Of a stretch of DNA of 64,000 nt, positions 60,619 through 64,000 are shown piece by piece. The position numbers and the translations under genes are program-made. Numbering within the stretch: position 1 is the stretch's first letter; each line of letters begins with the position of its first letter. A model generated the notes under the pieces. It searched no databases and was not told the origin of the DNA. It was given only the letters and a program-made list of their open reading frames with translations. Source of the DNA: Streptomyces sp. GSL17-111 (GTDB taxonomy: Bacteria; Actinomycetota; Actinomycetes; Streptomycetales; Streptomycetaceae); the NCBI RefSeq assembly GCF_037911585.1, contig NZ_JBAJNS010000001.1, positions 4,573,501-4,637,500 of the forward strand, given 5' to 3'.

Positions 60619-62253
60619 ATGACGCACTCAGGGAGCGCAGACAGCGAACTCCGTGCCGCGGCCCGCCACGTCGGCCGCCGCCGGTTTCTGACGGTGACGG
60701 GCGCGGCCGCCGCCCTCGCCTTCGCCACCAACCTTCCGGACACCGCGCGGGCCGCCACCGGCCTGCGCGAGGCGAAGTTCCCCCAGGACCCCTTCACCCT
60801 CGGCATCGCCTCCGGCGACCCCCTGCCCGGATCCGTCGTGCTGTGGACCCGGCTGGCACCGGACCCCTTCGAGCCCGACAGCGGGATGCCCGCACGGCCC
60901 GTCCCCGTGCACTGGGAGATGGCGTACGACGCGCGGTTCCGCCGCATCGCCCGGCGCGGCACCGCCGTCGCCCACCCCGAGTACCACCACGCCGTGCACG
61001 TCGAGCCCCACGGGCTGCGGGCGGGCACCGACTACTACTTCCGCTTCCGCGCGGGCGCCCACCTCAGCCCGGTCGGCCGCACCCGCACCGCCCCGGCACC
61101 GGGCACCGGCCCGGACGCGCTGCGCTTCGCCCTCGCCGCCTGCCAGCGCTACGACCAGGGCTACTGGACCGCCTACCGGCACCTGGCGGGCGAGGAGGAC
61201 CTCGACGCCGTCATCCACCTCGGCGACTACCTCTACGAGTACGCCGTGGGTGCCGCCGCCGGGGCGCGCGGTTACACCGGCGACCGGCGGCTGCCCGCCC
61301 ACTTCGCCCGGGAGACCGTCACCCTGGAGGACTACCGGCTGCGGTACTCCCTCTACAAGCGCGACGAGGACCTCCGGGCCGCCCACGCCGCCGCGCCGTG
61401 GATCGTCACCTGGGACGACCACGAGACGGAGAACAACTACGCCGGGGACATCCCCGAGAACAGCGTGCCGCCCGAGGAGTTCCTCGTGCGCCGGGCCGCC
61501 GCCTACCGCGCGTACTGGGAGAACATGCCGCTGCGCCGGCCGCAGCGCCCCCACGGCCCCGACCTCACCCTCTACCGGCGGCTGCGGTTCGGTCGGCTCG
61601 CCCAGATCGACGTCCTCGACACCCGGCAGTACCGCGACGACCAGGCGAACGGGGACGGCTGGAAGGTCCCCACGCCCGCGTCGCAGGACCTCGCGCGCCA
61701 GCTCCTCGGCGCCACCCAGGAACGCTGGCTGGCCGACGGCTGGCGCGCCTCCGACGCCACCTGGAACGTCCTGGCCCAGCAGGTGGTCTTCGCCCGCCGC
61801 CGCAACCGTGTCGAGGGCCCCTGGCCGCTGTCCATGGACTCCTGGGACGGCTACCCCGGCGCCCGCGAGCGGGTGCTGCGCGCCGCCGAGTCGGCCCGGC
61901 TGCGGAACCTCGCGGTGCTCACCGGCGACGTCCACGTGCACTACGGCCTGGACATCAAGCGGGACTTCGACGACCCGTCCTCCCGCACGGTGGGAGTGGA
62001 GGTGGTCACCACGTCCGTCTCCAGCGGCGGCGACGGCCGGGAGCGGCCCGCCAACTGGGACGCCCTCATGGCCGCCAACCCGCATCTGCGGTTCTACGAC
62101 GGGCGCCGCGGCTACACCCTGCTCACCCTCGACGAGCGTCAACTGCGCGCCGACTACCGCACGGTGCCGCACGTGACGACGCCCGGCGCGCCCGTGACCA
62201 CGGCCGCGTCGTTCGTCTCGGCGGCGGGCGACCCGGGGCTGCGCCCCGCCTGA
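60619..62253 (+). CDS. phoD: Tat-exported PhoD-type alkaline phosphatase/phosphodiesterase
   Basis: A 544-residue protein. The Tat signal is GRRRFLTVTGAAAALAFA. PhoD_N follows (FTLGIASGDPLPGSVVLWTRL), then the metallophosphatase domain: ACQRYDQGYW (Fe-ligating Cys), IHLGDYLYEY, WIVTWDDHETENNYAGD, and LTGDVHVHYGLD. These are the PhoD active-site motifs (Fe3+/Ca2+). It hydrolyses phosphodiesters such as teichoic acid outside the cell. Confidence 0.93.
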   Translation: MTHSGSADSELRAAARHVGRRRFLTVTGAAAALAFATNLPDTARAATGLREAKFPQDPFTLGIASGDPLPGSVVLWTRLAPDPFEPDSGMPARPVPVHWEMAYDARFRRIARRGTAVAHPEYHHAVHVEPHGLRAGTDYYFRFRAGAHLSPVGRTRTAPAPGTGPDALRFALAACQRYDQGYWTAYRHLAGEEDLDAVIHLGDYLYEYAVGAAAGARGYTGDRRLPAHFARETVTLEDYRLRYSLYKRDEDLRAAHAAAPWIVTWDDHETENNYAGDIPENSVPPEEFLVRRAAAYRAYWENMPLRRPQRPHGPDLTLYRRLRFGRLAQIDVLDTRQYRDDQANGDGWKVPTPASQDLARQLLGATQERWLADGWRASDATWNVLAQQVVFARRRNRVEGPWPLSMDSWDGYPGARERVLRAAESARLRNLAVLTGDVHVHYGLDIKRDFDDPSSRTVGVEVVTTSVSSGGDGRERPANWDALMAANPHLRFYDGRRGYTLLTLDERQLRADYRTVPHVTTPGAPVTTAASFVSAAGDPGLRPA

Positions 62254-62268
62254 CGTCGATTCGGCGCT

Positions 62269-62307
62269 CATCCCGGTCACCCCGCGCGCGCCGGGGTGAC
62301 CGGGATG
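62269..62307 (+). terminator. Terminator after phoD
   Basis: A perfect 16-bp repeat: CATCCCGGTCACCCCG (62269-62284) and CGGGGTGACCGGGATG (62292-62307), loop of 7 nt. Confidence 0.9.
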
Positions 62308-62422
62308 GCCGGGGGAACGGGACGGCCGATCCGGTGTGATCGGTCGCATGCCTCGGACGGCTGGGGTCGGGGCGGTGCGCCTGGGAGAATGTGTGCGCCG
62401 TCAACAAAACCTGGAGAGGTGC

Positions 62423-63823
62423 ATGTCCGACCCCGGCCCGTGCAGTCCGGCCGCCCCGCCGTCCGTCGCCCCCGCGACGACCCCCTCCGTCCCTCCCGCC
62501 ACCTCCGCGACGGACGCCTCCGGGCGGCCCGTCCTCCCCGCGCAGGCCGTCCCCGCGCAGGCCGCTCCGACCGCCGCGCGCGCCGGCGGCGGCACCACCT
62601 CCAAGGAGCCGCAGCTCACCCGCGCCCAGCGGGCGGGGCTGCTGCTCACCCTGGTCCTCGGCAGCCTCACCGCCCTGCCCGCCCTCACCATGGACCTCTA
62701 CCTGCCGGCGCTCCCGCAGGTGGCCGACGCCCTGGGCACCGAGGCCGCCCAGGCCCAGCTGACCCTGACCACCTGCCTGCTGGGCCTGGCCCTCGGCCAG
62801 ATCGTCGTCGGCCCGATGAGCGACCAGTTCGGGCGCCGCAGGCCCCTGCTGGTCGGCATGGCCTGCTACGTCGCCGCGAGCGCCGCCTGCGCCCTCGCGT
62901 CGGGCGTCGAGATGCTCACCGTCTTCCGGCTGGTGCAGGGCCTCACCGGCGCGGCCGGCATCGTCATCGCCCGCGCCGTCGTCCGGGACCTGTTCGACGG
63001 CCTGGCCATGGCCCGGTTCTTCTCCACCCTCATGCTGATCTCCGGCGCCGCCCCCATCCTGGCCCCCGTCCTCGGTGGCCAACTGCTGCGGGTCACCGAC
63101 TGGCGCGGCACCTTCGTCGCCCTGGCCGCCGTCGGCCTGGTGCTGACCCTCGTCACGGCGCGGTACCTCCCCGAGACGCTGGCCCCCGCCGACCGGCACC
63201 GCGGCGGCCTGCCCACCGCGCTGCGCGCCATGCGCGGGCTGCTGGCCGACCGCGCGTTCGTGGGCTACCTCATCGCCGGTTCGCTGGGCTTCGCCGCGCT
63301 GTTCGCCTACATCGCGGCCTCGCCGTTCGTCGTCCAGGAGATCTACGGGGCGTCCCCGCAGACGTTCAGCCTGCTGTTCATGGTGAACTCGATCGGCCTG
63401 ATCTCGCTCGGTCAGCTCAACGGCAAGGTCCTCGTGGGCCGCTGCGACCTGGACCGGGTCCTGCTCCTCGGGCTCGGCATCACCGGCGCGGCCGCCGTCG
63501 CCCTGCTGCTGATGACGTCCGGGGTGTTCGGCGAGCCGGGGCTGACCGGGGTCGCGGCGGGGCTGTTCGTGCTGATGTCCGGCATGGGCCTCGTCCTGCC
63601 CAACGCCAACTCGCAGGGGCTCATGCGGGCCGGGCACGCGGCGGGCTCCGCCTCCGCCCTGCTGGGCACGACGCCGTTCCTCGTCGGCGCCGTCGCCTCG
63701 CCGCTCGTCGGCATCGCGGGGGAGCACACGGCGGTGCCGATGGCCGTCGTGCAGGTGGTGGCCCTGGCCCTGGCCACCGCCGGTTTCGTGGGGATGTGCC
63801 GCCCGTGGCGCCGCAGGGGCTGA
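62423..63823 (+). CDS. Bcr/CflA-family MFS efflux transporter
   Basis: A 466-residue protein. An about 70-residue Pro/Ala-rich N-terminal tail precedes 12 membrane segments. MDLYLPALPQVADALG in TM1 and GPMSDQFGRRRPLL (motif A) are typical of Bcr/CflA drug-resistance transporters; the IVIARAVVRDLF motif follows. ATG after GGAGAGG. Drug/proton antiport expected. Confidence 0.92.
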   Translation: MSDPGPCSPAAPPSVAPATTPSVPPATSATDASGRPVLPAQAVPAQAAPTAARAGGGTTSKEPQLTRAQRAGLLLTLVLGSLTALPALTMDLYLPALPQVADALGTEAAQAQLTLTTCLLGLALGQIVVGPMSDQFGRRRPLLVGMACYVAASAACALASGVEMLTVFRLVQGLTGAAGIVIARAVVRDLFDGLAMARFFSTLMLISGAAPILAPVLGGQLLRVTDWRGTFVALAAVGLVLTLVTARYLPETLAPADRHRGGLPTALRAMRGLLADRAFVGYLIAGSLGFAALFAYIAASPFVVQEIYGASPQTFSLLFMVNSIGLISLGQLNGKVLVGRCDLDRVLLLGLGITGAAAVALLLMTSGVFGEPGLTGVAAGLFVLMSGMGLVLPNANSQGLMRAGHAAGSASALLGTTPFLVGAVASPLVGIAGEHTAVPMAVVQVVALALATAGFVGMCRPWRRRG

Positions 63824-64000
63824 CGCCCGGCTCCGCGCGGCAGGCCGGGCTGGACGCCGGTGAACTGGCCGCCCTGGTCCGCCACGTGGACGCCCTGCCC
63901 TCCCGTGGCTGGTGCGGGGCGGCCGTGGTGGCGGCGGGGCGCGGCCCGTACCTCGCCGTGGAGCACGCGACGGGGTGGGCCCTGCGCTGGGACGCCGCCG
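63796..64000 (+). CDS. Serine hydrolase (beta-lactamase-like), 5' part
   Basis: The frame from GTG 63796 (or GTG 63805) to the window end gives 68 residues: LTPGSARQAGLDAGELAALV, then WCGAAVVAAGRGPYLAVEHATGWALRW. This is the N-terminus of class C beta-lactamase-fold serine hydrolases. The SxxK motif lies beyond the edge. It overlaps the MFS gene end by 28 bp, so they are likely one operon. Confidence 0.72.
   Translation, partial: MPPVAPQGLTPGSARQAGLDAGELAALVRHVDALPSRGWCGAAVVAAGRGPYLAVEHATGWALRWDAA

Overview
The window is a very GC-rich (roughly 73-74% by eye) actinobacterial chromosome segment, almost certainly Streptomyces or a close relative. The reasons are the codon bias (G/C third positions throughout), GTG/TTG/CTG starts, ATGA/GTGA gene overlaps, a class A RNase P RNA, and typical streptomycete families (SCO2322-like protein, RamC/RamS, XRE-DUF5753/DUF397 pairs, DUF6879, DUF397). 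I found no transposase, CRISPR array or replication origin.

Layout. 1-3798: right end of a tellurium-resistance-associated (ter) metabolic module (CitE-like lyase, tandem phosphoribosyltransferase/PELOTA protein, HAD phosphatase), followed by an FmdB zinc ribbon, a coiled-coil protein and a tRNA-Val(TAC). 5.6-21 kb: housekeeping and accessory genes, including a quinone oxidoreductase-TetR pair with a perfect operator, a DHA2 efflux pump fused to a MarR-like domain, and a GDT1-type manganese exporter behind a yybP-ykoY Mn riboswitch. Then come a secreted HNH nuclease, a Cu/Zn-SOD-like protein, a DedA-like protein and a GT87-PAP2 fusion. 20.9-27.0 kb (minus strand): a cobalamin riboswitch followed by a secreted alpha/alpha-toroid protein, an SCO2322-type secreted protein and the T, A and S parts of an ECF vitamin transporter. 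This reads as a B12-capture and uptake operon with transcobalamin-like surface proteins. 27.2-34.3 kb: a complete class III lanthipeptide cluster of the SapB (ram/amf) type: LanKC synthetase, 39-residue precursor, two ABC half-transporters and a RamR-like regulator.

34.5-38.7 kb: a KstR-like TetR divergent from a glycosyltransferase-methyltransferase-toroid operon, with a site matching the KstR consensus between them. 38.8-51.4 kb: conserved core genes (DUF5336-type membrane protein, amidase, MaoC, Nif3-zinc ribbon-RNase H/phosphatase operon, acyl-CoA dehydrogenase, YaaA, RNB ribonuclease), ending at rnpB. 51.9-55.9 kb: a lower-GC accessory island with DUF6879, a frameshifted XRE-DUF5753 gene, several very small proteins and an intact XRE-DUF5753/DUF397 pair. 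56-64 kb: cupin, PhzF, DUF5701/TetR pair with a palindromic operator, SDR, Tat-exported PhoD phosphatase, Bcr/CflA pump and the start of a serine hydrolase.

The most interesting points are the B12 riboswitch/transcobalamin-like ECF operon, the Mn riboswitch with its exporter, the SapB-type cluster, the KstR-type site in front of an uncharacterised glycosyltransferase operon, and the island after rnpB. All identifications rest on reading motifs in the sequence and on family knowledge; no database search was run.
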